In this document: positions 28,562 to 37,311 of the stretch, in pieces | How the letters are laid out: each line of letters opens with the position of its first letter | Numbering within the stretch: the stretch's first letter is position 1 | From: Caulobacter soli | GTDB taxonomy: Bacteria; Pseudomonadota; Alphaproteobacteria; Caulobacterales; Caulobacteraceae | Assembly: GCF_011045195.1 (NCBI RefSeq) | Contig: NZ_CP049199.1 | Span: 1,798,001-1,862,000, forward strand | Reading direction: 5' to 3' | Length of the DNA: 64,000 nt | The notes under the pieces: generated by a model | Told to the model about the DNA's origin: nothing | Databases searched by the model: none | What the model saw: the letters and a program-made list of their open reading frames with translations, nothing else | Position numbers and translations under genes: made by a program

Positions 28562-30028
28562 ATGACACGGCCCCTGGTTTTTCACGAAGACCGCCTGTTT
28601 CCGGCTGACGAGCGCACGCGGGCGATCGCCCGGGCGCTGTACGGCCAGGTCAAGGCGCTGCCGATCATCAGCCCGCACGGCCACACCGACCCGTCCTGGT
28701 TCGCGACCAACGCGCCGTTCGAGGACGCCACCGACCTGCTGCTGGCGCCGGACCACTATCTGTTCCGCATGCTCTACAGCCAGGGCGTCAAGCTGGACGC
28801 GCTGAAGGTGCGGTCCAAGGCCGGCGTGCCCGACACCGATCCGCGCGAGGCCTGGCGCCGGCTGGCCGAGAACTTCTACCTGTTCCGGGGCACGCCCTCG
28901 TGGATGTGGCTGAACCACGTGTTCAGCCAGGTGTTCGGCTTCACCGAGTTCTTCGGCCCCCACAACGCCGACGACTATTTCGACCGCATCAACGAAGCGC
29001 TGGCCACCGAGGCGTTCCGGCCGCGCGCCCTGTTCGACCGTTTCAACATCGAGACCCTGGCCACCACCGAGGGCCCGCAGGACAAGCTCGAACACCACAA
29101 GGCCATCCGCGAAAGCGGCTGGGGCGGCCACGTGATCACCGCCTATCGTCCCGACGCGGTCATCGACTTCGAGGACGAGCGCTTCGGTCGCTCGTTCCAG
29201 CGCTTCGCCGAGGTCTCGGGCCAGGACGTCACGACCTGGAAGGGCTACCTGGAAGGCCACCGCGTGCGCCGCCAGGCCTTCATCGAGGCCGGCGCCACCT
29301 CGTCCGACCATGGCCACCCAACCGCGGCCACGGCCGACTTGTCGCCCATGGAGGCCGAGGCCCTGTTCCAGAGCCTGCTGAAGGGCGAGGTCACCTCGGC
29401 CAAGGCCGAGCTGTTCCGCGCCCAGATGCTGACCGAAATGGCCCGCATGAGCCTGGACGACGGGCTGGTCATGCAGATCCATCCCGGCTCGCATCGCAAC
29501 CACAATGTGGGCCTGCTGGAGTCGCACGGCCGCGACAAGGGCGCCGACATCCCGATGCGCACCGAGTACGTGGATGCGCTGAAGCCGCTGCTGACCAAGT
29601 TCGGCAACGACCCGCGCCTGTCGATCATCCTCTTCACGCTGGACGAGACGGTCTACAGCCGCGAACTGGCCCCGCTGGCCGGCCACTATCCGGTGCTGAA
29701 GCTGGGCCCCTCCTGGTGGTTCCACGACAGCCCCGAGGGCATGATGCGGTTCCGCGAGCAGGTCACCGAGACGGCGGGCTTCTACAACACCGTCGGCTTC
29801 AACGACGACACCCGCGCCTTCCTGTCGATCCCGGCCCGCCACGATGTGGCCCGCCGCGTCGACAGCGCCTTCCTGGCCCGCATGGTCGCCGAGCACCGCA
29901 TGGACGAGGTCGAGGCCGCCGAGCTGATCGTCGACCTGACGTACAACCTGCCCAAGAAGGCCTACAAACTCGACCAACGCCCCGCCTGGGCGCGTCCGGT
30001 TCAGCCCATCAAACACGCCGCCGAATAG
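28562..30028 (+). CDS. uxaC: Glucuronate/galacturonate isomerase
   Basis: First cytoplasmic step of hexuronate catabolism: glucuronate to fructuronate and galacturonate to tagaturonate. 488 aa. Amidohydrolase-like fold with ISPHGHTDPSWFA near the N-terminus, PSWMWLNHVF, MQIHPGSHRNHN and FNDDTRAFLSIPARHDVARR. GGAGTAGGAAG precedes the ATG. kduI follows after 18 nt, so the two form an operon under the operator at 28491. Confidence 0.95.
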   Translation: MTRPLVFHEDRLFPADERTRAIARALYGQVKALPIISPHGHTDPSWFATNAPFEDATDLLLAPDHYLFRMLYSQGVKLDALKVRSKAGVPDTDPREAWRRLAENFYLFRGTPSWMWLNHVFSQVFGFTEFFGPHNADDYFDRINEALATEAFRPRALFDRFNIETLATTEGPQDKLEHHKAIRESGWGGHVITAYRPDAVIDFEDERFGRSFQRFAEVSGQDVTTWKGYLEGHRVRRQAFIEAGATSSDHGHPTAATADLSPMEAEALFQSLLKGEVTSAKAELFRAQMLTEMARMSLDDGLVMQIHPGSHRNHNVGLLESHGRDKGADIPMRTEYVDALKPLLTKFGNDPRLSIILFTLDETVYSRELAPLAGHYPVLKLGPSWWFHDSPEGMMRFREQVTETAGFYNTVGFNDDTRAFLSIPARHDVARRVDSAFLARMVAEHRMDEVEAAELIVDLTYNLPKKAYKLDQRPAWARPVQPIKHAAE

Positions 30029-30046
30029 ATTTTCCGGAGCTCCCAG

Positions 30047-30895
30047 ATGTTCGCCAAGACCTATCACGCCACCCACCCCGACATGATGTACGCAGTCAGC
30101 AACGACGACCTGCGCGACCGCTATCTGATGCAGGGCCTGTTCGCGGCCGACGAGATCGTGCTGCAGTACAACCACGCCGAACGCTTCGTGGTCGGCGGCG
30201 CCGCGCCGGTGTCCAAGGGCGTGAAGCTGCCCGACCAGACCGAGCCCGCCTCGGCCGCCGGCCACCCGTTCCTGGAGCGCCGCGAGCTGGGCGCCATCAA
30301 TGTCGGCGGCGGCAAGGGCAAGGTGACCGTGGACGGCGTCGTCTACGACATCGAGCCGCGTGACGGCATCTACGTGACCATGGGCGCCAAGGACGTGGTG
30401 TTCGAAAGCGTCGACGCCGCCAACCCGGCCCGCTTCTACATCACCAGCCTGCCGGCCCACGCCGCGTTCGAGACCAAGAAGCTGGAATTCGCCAACGCCG
30501 TTCCGCTGGAGCGCGGCGCGCTGGAGACCTCCAACGAGCGCACCATCTACCAGTACATCGTGCCGACCACCTGCAAGTCGGCCCAGCTGCTGCTGGGCAT
30601 GACCGTGCTGAAGCCGGGCAGCGTCTGGAACACCATGCCGCCCCACCTGCACGATCGCCGCTCGGAAGCCTATTTCTACTTCGGTCTGGGCGAGAACGAC
30701 CGGGTCTTCCACTACATGGGCGAGCCGGACGAGATGCGTCACATCGTGATCGCCAACGAGGAAGCCGTGATGAGCCCGCCGTGGTCGATCCACATGGGTT
30801 CGGGCACCTCGAACTACACCTTCATCTGGGCGATGGGCGGGGAGAACCTCGACTATACCGACATGAACGTGCTGGACATCTGCCAGCTGAAATAG
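30047..30895 (+). CDS. kduI: 5-keto-4-deoxyuronate isomerase
   Basis: Converts 5-keto-4-deoxyuronate to 2,5-diketo-3-deoxygluconate in breakdown of unsaturated uronates from pectin- or glycosaminoglycan-type polymers. 282 aa, cupin fold; the metal-binding region is seen as [21 protein letters not shown] and [20 protein letters not shown]. The start [15 protein letters not shown] is typical and CCGGAG precedes it. kduD lies about 150 bp downstream beyond a palindromic element. Confidence 0.94.
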   Translation: MFAKTYHATHPDMMYAVSNDDLRDRYLMQGLFAADEIVLQYNHAERFVVGGAAPVSKGVKLPDQTEPASAAGHPFLERRELGAINVGGGKGKVTVDGVVYDIEPRDGIYVTMGAKDVVFESVDAANPARFYITSLPAHAAFETKKLEFANAVPLERGALETSNERTIYQYIVPTTCKSAQLLLGMTVLKPGSVWNTMPPHLHDRRSEAYFYFGLGENDRVFHYMGEPDEMRHIVIANEEAVMSPPWSIHMGSGTSNYTFIWAMGGENLDYTDMNVLDICQLK

Positions 30896-30925
30896 GGGCG
30901 GGGACCGCTCCAGTTCGCTGCGGCC

Positions 30926-31021
30926 GTCATCCCGGCCGTAGCGAAGCGAAGTCCCGGGACCGCCACAAGCGCATGCGTTCGTGGCGGTCCCGGATCGGCC
31001 TTTCAGGCCGTCAGGGATGAC
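30926..31021. repeat. Palindromic intergenic element between kduI and kduD
   Basis: Outer arms GTCATCCC (30926-30933) and GGGATGAC (31014-31021). Inner hairpin GGGACCGCCAC with GTGGCGGTCCC (30956-30966/30981-30991) and a small CGGCC-TTTCA-GGCCG (30996-31010). Similar dispersed repeats are common in proteobacteria. It could weaken transcription from kduI into kduD. Confidence 0.75.
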
Positions 31022-31048
31022 AAGATTCAAGATCAGGAAGCACGCACC

Positions 31049-31819
31049 ATGGCCAATCCGTTCAGCCTCGAAGGCAAGGTCGCTCTCGTCACCGGCGCCA
31101 ACACCGGTCTGGGCCAGGCCATGGCCGTGGCCTTCGCCGAAGCCGGCGCGGACGTCGCCGTGGCCGGCCGCAGCGCGCCGACCGAGACCCAAGCCCTGGT
31201 CGAGGCCACGGGTCGCAAGTTCCTGTCGATCAAGGCCGACTTCGGCACGATGGAACCCGTCCAGCGCGTTATCGACGAGACTGTCGCCGCGTTCGGCAAG
31301 GTCGACATCCTGGTCAACAACGCCGGCATCATCCGCCGCACCGACAGCATCGAGTTCTCCGAAGCCGACTGGGACGCGGTGATGGACACCAATCTGAAGG
31401 TCGTCTTCTTCCTGACCCAGGCCTTCGCCAAGCAGGCGCTGAAGCAGGGGCCGGTGAACGGCGTGGCCGGCAAGGTGATCAACATCGCCTCGCTGCTGTC
31501 CTTCCAGGGCGGCATCCGCGTGCCGTCGTACACGGCCAGCAAGAGCGGCCTGGCGGGTCTGACCAAGATCCTAGCCAACGAGTGGGCCTCCAAGGGCATC
31601 AACGTCAACGCCATCGCTCCCGGCTATTTCGACACCAACAACACCGAGGCGCTGCGCAACGACGCCGACCGCAACAGCTCGATCCTGGCCCGCATTCCGG
31701 CCGGCCGCTGGGGCCTGCCGGGCGACCTGGGCGGGGCCGCCGTGTTCCTGGCCTCTTCGGCCGCTGACTATGTCCAGGGCATTACCTTGCCCGTCGACGG
31801 CGGCTGGCTGGCGCGCTAG
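31049..31819 (+). CDS. kduD: 2-deoxy-D-gluconate 3-dehydrogenase
   Basis: Short-chain dehydrogenase reducing 2,5-diketo-3-deoxygluconate to KDG with NAD(P)H. 256 aa; cofactor motif VTGANTGLGQAMA, NNAG at VNNAGIIRRT, catalytic Ser/Tyr/Lys in NIASLLSFQGG and YTASKSGLAGLT, and the C-terminal YVQGITLPVDGGWLAR. Paired with kduI, so the KduD role is preferred over a general SDR. Confidence 0.9.
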   Translation: MANPFSLEGKVALVTGANTGLGQAMAVAFAEAGADVAVAGRSAPTETQALVEATGRKFLSIKADFGTMEPVQRVIDETVAAFGKVDILVNNAGIIRRTDSIEFSEADWDAVMDTNLKVVFFLTQAFAKQALKQGPVNGVAGKVINIASLLSFQGGIRVPSYTASKSGLAGLTKILANEWASKGINVNAIAPGYFDTNNTEALRNDADRNSSILARIPAGRWGLPGDLGGAAVFLASSAADYVQGITLPVDGGWLAR

Positions 31820-32015
31820 AGGCAGAAATCTGCGCATAGGCGCGTTTGGTACCGTAACCATTGCGCCGACCGCCTTTCCGCGGTCGACAAAGCGCGGTAA
31901 GGGCGCCGCTGCGGTAGTCTGGGCCCCTGACAAGCGTTAGGGCCCGGCTGGCGTTTCGTACGTTTCCTTTCTGATGAGCCGCCGCGATGTTCGCGGCGGT
32001 CGCGGAGTTTCGCGC

Positions 32016-34736
32016 ATGCCCCTGTCGATCGACGGCGACCGCCCCACCAGCCGCCACGTGCGACAGAACGCCAATCTGCTCAGCGACCTGCTGAACGAGG
32101 CCATCGCCTATCTGGACGGCGAGGAGGCCGCCGCCCTGGTGGCCAAGGCTCGCCGCGCGGCGTCGATCGAGGACGTGGCCAACGGCGACGCTCCGGTGCT
32201 GGACCGCCTTTTCGCCGACGTCTCCAGCGACCAGGCCATCTTCCTGGCCCGCGCCCTGGCCAGTCACTCGATGCTGGCCAATATCGGCGAGGACGTCGCC
32301 GGCCGCCGCCGCCACGCCGAGGCCGACGCCCGGCCGGGCGACGAGCGCCCCCGCACCCTGGTCGACGCCGTCAAGGCGCTGGTCGCCCAGGGCAAGTCGC
32401 CCGAGGAACTGACCAAGGTCCTGGCCGCCATGAACGTGGTGCCGGTGCTGACCGCCCACCCCACCGAAGTGCGCCGCCGCAGCATGGTCGACCGCGAGAC
32501 CGAGATCTCGCGTCTGATGGCCCTGCGCCGCCACCACCTGCCGCCGTCGATGGACGCCGAGATCCGCGAGCGCCTGTTCCGCGAGATCGCCCTGATGTGG
32601 CGCACGCGGCTGTATCGCCCCGAGCGGATCACCGTGAAGGACGAGATCCGCAACGCCCTGTCGATCGTCCGCACCTCGATCCTGCCGGCCATCATTGACC
32701 TCTATGACGACTGGTCGCAGCAGATCGGCGAGCACGGCCAGATGGCCCCGCTGCTGAAGATGGGCTCGTGGCTGGGCGGCGACCGCGACGGCCATCCCGG
32801 CGTCAACGGCGACACCCTGAAGCTGGCCTTCGCGTCGCAGTCGCGGGTGATCCTCGACTGGTACGCCGGCGAGGTGCGCAAGCTGTGGTCGAACCTGGCG
32901 GTGTCCACGGCCTATGCGCCGGTCTCCGAGGAGGTGCTGGCCCTGGCTCAGCAGACGAAGGACCCGTCGGTCCATCGCCTGGACGAGCCGTATCGCCTGG
33001 CGCTGGAACTGGTCTTCGATCGCCTGACCGCCGTCTCGCAGAAGCTGACCGGCCAGCCCGTCGCCTACGCCAACGGCGCGACCGATGTCGAGCCCTACGG
33101 TCATCCCGAAGCCTTCGTCAGTGATCTGAAGATCATCATCGACAGCCTGGCGCGCAACGGCGGCGAGCGGCTGGTCGGCTCGGCCCTGCGCACCCTGGTC
33201 GAGGTGGCCCAGGCCTGCGGCTTCCACTTGATGAGCCTGGACCTGCGCCAGAACGCCGACGTCCACGAGCGGACGCTGCACGAGCTGTTCCAGCGGGCCG
33301 GCACGGGCGTGAAGTACCTGGACCTGGACGAGGACGCCCGCTCCAAGCTGCTGATCGGCGAACTGTCGCACCAGCGGCCCCTGGTCTCGCCGTTCACCGC
33401 CTATGGCGAGGAGACGACCAAGGAGCTGGCCACCATGGAGGCCGCCGCCCAGGCCGTGCGCGACTACGGCCACGGCTGCATCGGCGCCTATGTGATCTCC
33501 AAGTCGGCGACCCTGTCGGACATCCTGGAGCCGCTGGTCCTGCTCAAGCAGGTCGGCCTGGTCTGGGGCGGCGCGGCGCCTCGCGCCTCGGTCAAGATCA
33601 GCCCGCTGTTCGAGACCATCGAAGACCTCGACAACGGTCCCCGCGTGCTGCGCCAGTGGCTGGAGCTGCCGCTGAGCCGCACCATCCTGGGCGACCGGCC
33701 GGTGCAGGAAATCATGCTCGGCTATTCCGACAGCAACAAGGACGGCGGCTATGTCGCCAGCCGTCGCGGCGTGGCGCGCGGCGCCTCGGCCCTGGCGTTC
33801 GAGGCCGAGCGCATGGGCGTGGGCCTGCAGCTGTTCCACGGCCGGGGCGGCAGCGTCGGGCGGGGCGGGGGGCCGGCCGCCGAGGCGGTGATGGCCCAGC
33901 CGGCCGGCACCGTCCAAGGCCGCATCCGCATGACCGAGCAGGGCGAGATGATCGCCCGCCGGTTCGGCGATCAGCCGACCGCCCGCCGCAACCTCGACGG
34001 CCTGGCCGCCGCGGCCCTGGTGGCCAGCGAGCGTCCGGTTCAACGGCCCGATCCCAAGGTCGACGCGGCCATGACCGCGTTGGCCGAGGCCTCGTTCCAC
34101 GGCTTCCGGGCCCTGGTGTACGACGACCCGGCCTTCGAGGACTTCTTCTGGTCGGCCACGCCGATCGGCGAGATCGTGGGCCTGAACATCGGCAGCCGTC
34201 CGGCCAGCCGCACCGCCAGCCGCAAGATCGAGGACCTGCGGGCCATTCCGTGGGTGTTCAGCTGGTCGCAGGCCCGCTTCATGCTGCCCGGCTGGTACGG
34301 CTTCGCTTCGGGCGTCGAGCGGGCAGGGCTGTCGACCCAGCAGCTGCAGGACCTGGCCGGCGGCTTCGACTTCTTCGGCGCCTTGCTGTCGAACATGGAG
34401 CTGGCCCTGGCCCAGAGCCACATGGGCATCGCCAGCCGGTACAAGGACCTGTCGCCGGACAAGGCGAACGCCCAGCGGATCTTCGACACGATCCATCGCG
34501 AGCATGACAAGGCTTCCGAGATCGCCTTGGCCATCCGTGGCGGCTCGGCCCTGCTCGACAACCAGCCGGAGCTGGCGGAGTCGGTGGCCCTGGCCGGTCT
34601 GTCGGTCGATCCGCTGAACCACCTCCAACTGGAACTGCTGACCCGTCGTCGGGCTGGCGACCAGGACGAGAACGTGCGCCTGGCCATCCAGCTGACCGTG
34701 GCCGGCATCGCGGCGGGCCTGCGCAATACGGGGTGA
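32016..34736 (+). CDS. ppc: Phosphoenolpyruvate carboxylase
   Basis: Carboxylates phosphoenolpyruvate to oxaloacetate, replenishing the TCA cycle. 906 aa from ATG 32016 (GGAG upstream); the frame is open to 31974. Catalytic phrases: VLTAHPTEVRRRS, GSWLGGDRDGHPGVN, MLGYSDSNKDGGYVASR, FHGRGGSVGRGGGP, and the C-terminal QLTVAGIAAGLRNTG. Full length. It lies among the uronate genes, but no ACCGGT operator is seen in its 200-bp upstream region. Confidence 0.95.
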   Translation: MPLSIDGDRPTSRHVRQNANLLSDLLNEAIAYLDGEEAAALVAKARRAASIEDVANGDAPVLDRLFADVSSDQAIFLARALASHSMLANIGEDVAGRRRHAEADARPGDERPRTLVDAVKALVAQGKSPEELTKVLAAMNVVPVLTAHPTEVRRRSMVDRETEISRLMALRRHHLPPSMDAEIRERLFREIALMWRTRLYRPERITVKDEIRNALSIVRTSILPAIIDLYDDWSQQIGEHGQMAPLLKMGSWLGGDRDGHPGVNGDTLKLAFASQSRVILDWYAGEVRKLWSNLAVSTAYAPVSEEVLALAQQTKDPSVHRLDEPYRLALELVFDRLTAVSQKLTGQPVAYANGATDVEPYGHPEAFVSDLKIIIDSLARNGGERLVGSALRTLVEVAQACGFHLMSLDLRQNADVHERTLHELFQRAGTGVKYLDLDEDARSKLLIGELSHQRPLVSPFTAYGEETTKELATMEAAAQAVRDYGHGCIGAYVISKSATLSDILEPLVLLKQVGLVWGGAAPRASVKISPLFETIEDLDNGPRVLRQWLELPLSRTILGDRPVQEIMLGYSDSNKDGGYVASRRGVARGASALAFEAERMGVGLQLFHGRGGSVGRGGGPAAEAVMAQPAGTVQGRIRMTEQGEMIARRFGDQPTARRNLDGLAAAALVASERPVQRPDPKVDAAMTALAEASFHGFRALVYDDPAFEDFFWSATPIGEIVGLNIGSRPASRTASRKIEDLRAIPWVFSWSQARFMLPGWYGFASGVERAGLSTQQLQDLAGGFDFFGALLSNMELALAQSHMGIASRYKDLSPDKANAQRIFDTIHREHDKASEIALAIRGGSALLDNQPELAESVALAGLSVDPLNHLQLELLTRRRAGDQDENVRLAIQLTVAGIAAGLRNTG

Positions 34737-34847
34737 GGGTAGGGGACTGCTGGGGACGCACACTCACCCAACGGCCTCGCTAGTATTGGCTGAGCGTGTG
34801 CCGTGAGTGTGTGTACCCGTTCCGTCTCCGGCCTCTTTTTTATCCTC

Positions 34848-34879
34848 GCCGTCAAAACGGAAAACAACGTTTTGACGGC
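34848..34879. promoter_or_regulatory. Perfect dyad upstream of the kdgA promoter
   Basis: GCCGTCAAAACG, an 8-nt spacer, then CGTTTTGACGGC, a 12-bp perfect inverted repeat ending 3 bp before the -35. There is no T-run on either side, so a protein-binding site is more likely than a terminator. It differs from the ACCGGT operators. Confidence 0.5.
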
Positions 34880-34916
34880 GCTTGCACAAGGCGTCGCTTC
34901 GGAGTAGATTCCTGAA

Positions 34917-34962
34917 TGACACCGGTGGCAAAGTGGCCTGGCCATTTCTGACACCGGTATCA
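34917..34962. promoter_or_regulatory. Tandem uronate operators at the kdgA promoter
   Basis: TGAC-ACCGGT-GGCA (34917-34930) and TGAC-ACCGGT-ATCA (34949-34962), centres 32 bp apart (three helical turns). With the -10 at 34905-34910, the first covers the expected transcription start and the second the early transcribed region, a repressing arrangement. Confidence 0.7.
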
Positions 34963-35037
34963 TTGACGTTTTGGATTGGCCTACCCAATCCGGGGCGTCT
35001 GCGGCTCTTTCTGAGTTCGCTCCTGCGCAAACTTTCA

Positions 35038-35071
35038 GGGCGTCGGGCCTCGGCTCGACGCCCTTTATTTT
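35038..35071 (+). terminator. Intrinsic terminator inside the kdgA leader
   Basis: GGGCGTCG (35038-35045), a 10-nt loop, CGACGCCC (35056-35063), then TTTATTTT. It lies about 120-150 nt after the predicted start and 235 nt before kdgA. GGGCGTC also occurs upstream at 34993-34999 and could compete for the 3' arm. Confidence 0.7.
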
Positions 35072-35305
35072 GAGAGCCTCTGCGAAGCCCCGAGACAATC
35101 GGGACAGCCGCCGGGGCGGGTTGGAAACGAAGGACGACAGCAAGCGAATTCGGCCACGCGAATTGACGTTGGGGGAGCCTCGGGTGTGGCGTCCGCTCGC
35201 AACGCGGTCTAAACGGTCGCCCAGCGCCGAACGCGGCGAAATCTTCCACGCCGAGGCCGCGAAACTAGGCCGCACGCAAGATCGATCCTTTGAGGAGCAG
35301 TACTG

Positions 35306-35980
35306 ATGGTGAAAGACCGCATGGCCGTGCTGACGGCGCTGATGGACCAGGGCGTCATCCCGGTTTTCTATCACCCGGACGTCGAGGTCTGTAAGAAGGT
35401 GATCCAGGCCTGCGCCGATGGCGGCGCGCCCTGCATCGAGTTCACCAACCGCGGCGATTTCGCCAGCCACGTCTTCTACGAAGTCACCAAGCACTTCGCC
35501 TCGGCCGATCCGCGCGTGATCATGGGCGTGGGCTCGATCGTCGACGCCCCGACCGCCGGCATCTACATCGCCAACGGCGCCAAGTTCGTGGTCGGCCCGA
35601 TCCTCAACGCCGACGTCGCCAAGGTCTGCAACCGCCGCAAGATCCCGTATTCGCCGGGCTGCGGCTCGGCCTCGGAGATCTCCTACGCCGAAGAGCTGGG
35701 CTGCGAGATCGTCAAGGTGTTCCCCGGCTCGTCGGTCGGCGGCCCGGACTTCGTCAAGGCGGTGCTGGGCCCGATGCCCTGGACCCGCATCATGCCGACG
35801 GGCGGCGTCGATCCGGACGAAGCCTCGGTCAAGAAGTGGTTCGGCGCGGGCATCGTCGCCGCCGGCATGGGCTCCAAGCTGATCACGCAAGAACTGCTCG
35901 ACGCGGGCGATTACGCCGGCATCACCGCCAAGGTCCGCGAGACGGTGGAACTCATCAAGAAGGTTCGTGGGAAAGCCTAA
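35306..35980 (+). CDS. kdgA: KDPG aldolase (2-keto-3-deoxy-6-phosphogluconate)
   Basis: Class I aldolase splitting KDPG into pyruvate and glyceraldehyde-3-phosphate. 224 aa; Glu45 in CIEFTNRG, phosphate-binding VGPILNADVA and PTGGVDPDEA, and Schiff-base Lys137 in CEIVKVFPGS. GAGGAG precedes the ATG. kdgK begins at the base after the stop. The uronate operators upstream mark this as a copy dedicated to uronate catabolism; the Entner-Doudoroff operon copy, if present, lies elsewhere. Confidence 0.94.
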   Translation: MVKDRMAVLTALMDQGVIPVFYHPDVEVCKKVIQACADGGAPCIEFTNRGDFASHVFYEVTKHFASADPRVIMGVGSIVDAPTAGIYIANGAKFVVGPILNADVAKVCNRRKIPYSPGCGSASEISYAEELGCEIVKVFPGSSVGGPDFVKAVLGPMPWTRIMPTGGVDPDEASVKKWFGAGIVAAGMGSKLITQELLDAGDYAGITAKVRETVELIKKVRGKA

Positions 35981-37087
35981 ATGACCGACAATATCCTCAA
36001 CATCCGCCCGGCTTCGGAAACGAAGTGGGACTGCGCCTCCTTCGGTGAAGTGATGCTGCGTTTCGACCCCGGCTTCGGCCGGGTTCGCAACGCCCGTCAG
36101 TTCCAGGTCTGGGAAGGCGGCGGCGAGTACAACGTCGCCCGCGCCTTCAAGAAGTGCTGGGGCAAGCGCTCGACCGCGGTCACCGCCCTGCCGGTGAACG
36201 ATCTGGGCTGGTTGGTCGAGGATCTGATGATGCAGGGCGGTGTCGACACCTCCCACGTCATCTGGCGCGACTTCGACGGCCTGGGCCGGAACACCCGGGT
36301 CGGCCTGAACTTCACCGAAAAGGGCTTCGGCGTTCGTCCGGCCCTGGGTTGCTCGGACCGTGGTCACTCGGCCGCCTCGCAGATCCGCCCCGGTGAAGTG
36401 AACTGGGAAAAGCTGTTCGGCGAAGAAGGCGTGCGCTGGTTCCACACCGGCGGCATCTTCGCGGCCCTGGCCTCGAACACGGCCGAAGCCGTGATCGAAG
36501 CCGTCGAAGTGGCCCGCAAGTACGGCACCGTCATCTCCTACGACCTGAACTACCGCGCCTCGCTGTGGAAGTCCCAGGGCGGCAAGGAAGGCGCCCAGAA
36601 GGTCAACCGTCACATCGCCCAGTACGTGGACGTGATGATCGGCAACGAAGAAGACTTCACCGCCTGCCTGGGCTTTGAAGTCGAAGGCCTGGACGAGCAC
36701 ATCAGCTCGATCGACCCGGCCAACTTCAAGAAGATGATCCAAACGGCGGTGAAGGAGTTCCCGAACTTCAAGGTCGCCGCCACCACCCTGCGCAACGCCA
36801 AGACCGCCTCGGTCAACGACTGGTCGGCGATCCTGTACGCCGGCGGCGAGTTCTACGCCTCGATGATGCGCGAGAACCTCGAGATCTACGACCGCGTCGG
36901 CGGCGGCGACGGCTTCGCCTCGGGCCTGGCCTTCGGCTTCATGGAAGGCAAGGGGCCCCAGGCCGCCGTCGAGTACGGCGCGGCTCACGGCGCCCTGGCC
37001 ATGACCACCCCGGGCGACACCTCGATGGTGCGCCAGGCCGAGGTCGAGGCCGTGATGAAGGGCAAGGGCGCGCGGGTCATCCGCTAG
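35981..37087 (+). CDS. kdgK: 2-keto-3-deoxygluconate kinase
   Basis: PfkB-family kinase that phosphorylates KDG to KDPG, feeding KdgA. 368 aa, longer than the typical 310 by an N-terminal extension and loops. Sugar-binding region FQVWEGGGEYNVARAF; PfkB signature 2 with the catalytic Asp in YDRVGGGDGFASGLAFG. The ATG directly follows the kdgA TAA, so translation is coupled. A strong terminator follows. Confidence 0.92.
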   Translation: MTDNILNIRPASETKWDCASFGEVMLRFDPGFGRVRNARQFQVWEGGGEYNVARAFKKCWGKRSTAVTALPVNDLGWLVEDLMMQGGVDTSHVIWRDFDGLGRNTRVGLNFTEKGFGVRPALGCSDRGHSAASQIRPGEVNWEKLFGEEGVRWFHTGGIFAALASNTAEAVIEAVEVARKYGTVISYDLNYRASLWKSQGGKEGAQKVNRHIAQYVDVMIGNEEDFTACLGFEVEGLDEHISSIDPANFKKMIQTAVKEFPNFKVAATTLRNAKTASVNDWSAILYAGGEFYASMMRENLEIYDRVGGGDGFASGLAFGFMEGKGPQAAVEYGAAHGALAMTTPGDTSMVRQAEVEAVMKGKGARVIR

Positions 37088-37311
37088 TCTTCGTCGTCAT
37101 CGTTCCAAGCAGAGCCCCCGGTCGCAAGGCCGGGGGCTTTTTGCTGGGCGGTGGTCGTCTTCGCGTTACGCCTGGCGGCCTGTTCCCGCGCGGCTCTGGC
37201 CTTCGCCAGCTTCTTGCGAATGTCGCGGCGGAGCTGCGCCATGCGCGCCGATGGAAAGTCGGGATCATGAGGCCGGGTGCGTCTGAGGGCGCGTGTTCGG
37301 GTTCTGGGCAT
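37084..37311 (-). CDS. Small basic protein with acidic tail, 75 aa, convergent with kdgK
   Basis: Unrecognised. ATG at 37311 preceded by GGAGCTCACG. The N-terminus is arginine-rich (MPRTRTRALRRTRPHDP), the middle is a Lys/Arg/Ala helix (AQLRRDIRKKLAKARAAREQAAR), and the end is WNDDDED. Its 3' end overlaps the kdgK stop by 4 nt, and its codons run through the kdgK terminator. Reality rests on the ribosome-binding site and composition only. Confidence 0.45.
   Translation of the reverse strand: MPRTRTRALRRTRPHDPDFPSARMAQLRRDIRKKLAKARAAREQAARRNAKTTTAQQKAPGLATGGSAWNDDDED
37113..37142 (+). terminator. Intrinsic terminator of the kdgA-kdgK operon
   Basis: AGCCCCCG pairs with CGGGGGCT across a short loop, followed by TTTT, 26 nt after the kdgK stop. 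Confidence 0.85.

Larger units (their letters stand above)
34737..35305 (+). promoter_or_regulatory. 570-bp regulatory stretch and leader upstream of kdgA, no gene
   Basis: Holds, in order: a 12-bp perfect dyad (34848-34879), a promoter match (TTGCAC 34882-34887, 17-nt spacer, TAGATT 34905-34910), two uronate operators (34917-34930 and 34949-34962), and an intrinsic terminator (35038-35071). About 230 nt without recognisable features then precede the kdgA ribosome-binding site (GAGGAG). Short open frames on both strands have no convincing start or codon pattern. Confidence 0.65.

Noticed and set aside
27212..31192. Long antisense open frame across the LacI gene, uxaC and kduI
   Set aside because: Same GC artefact, with low-complexity composition and no ribosome-binding site.
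35163..35190. TTGACG as a second kdgA promoter downstream of the terminator
   Set aside because: No acceptable -10 at any usual spacing.
34764..35249. Minus-strand open frame of about 160 codons in the kdgA leader
   Set aside because: It runs through the operators and terminator, lacks a convincing start, and resembles no family.
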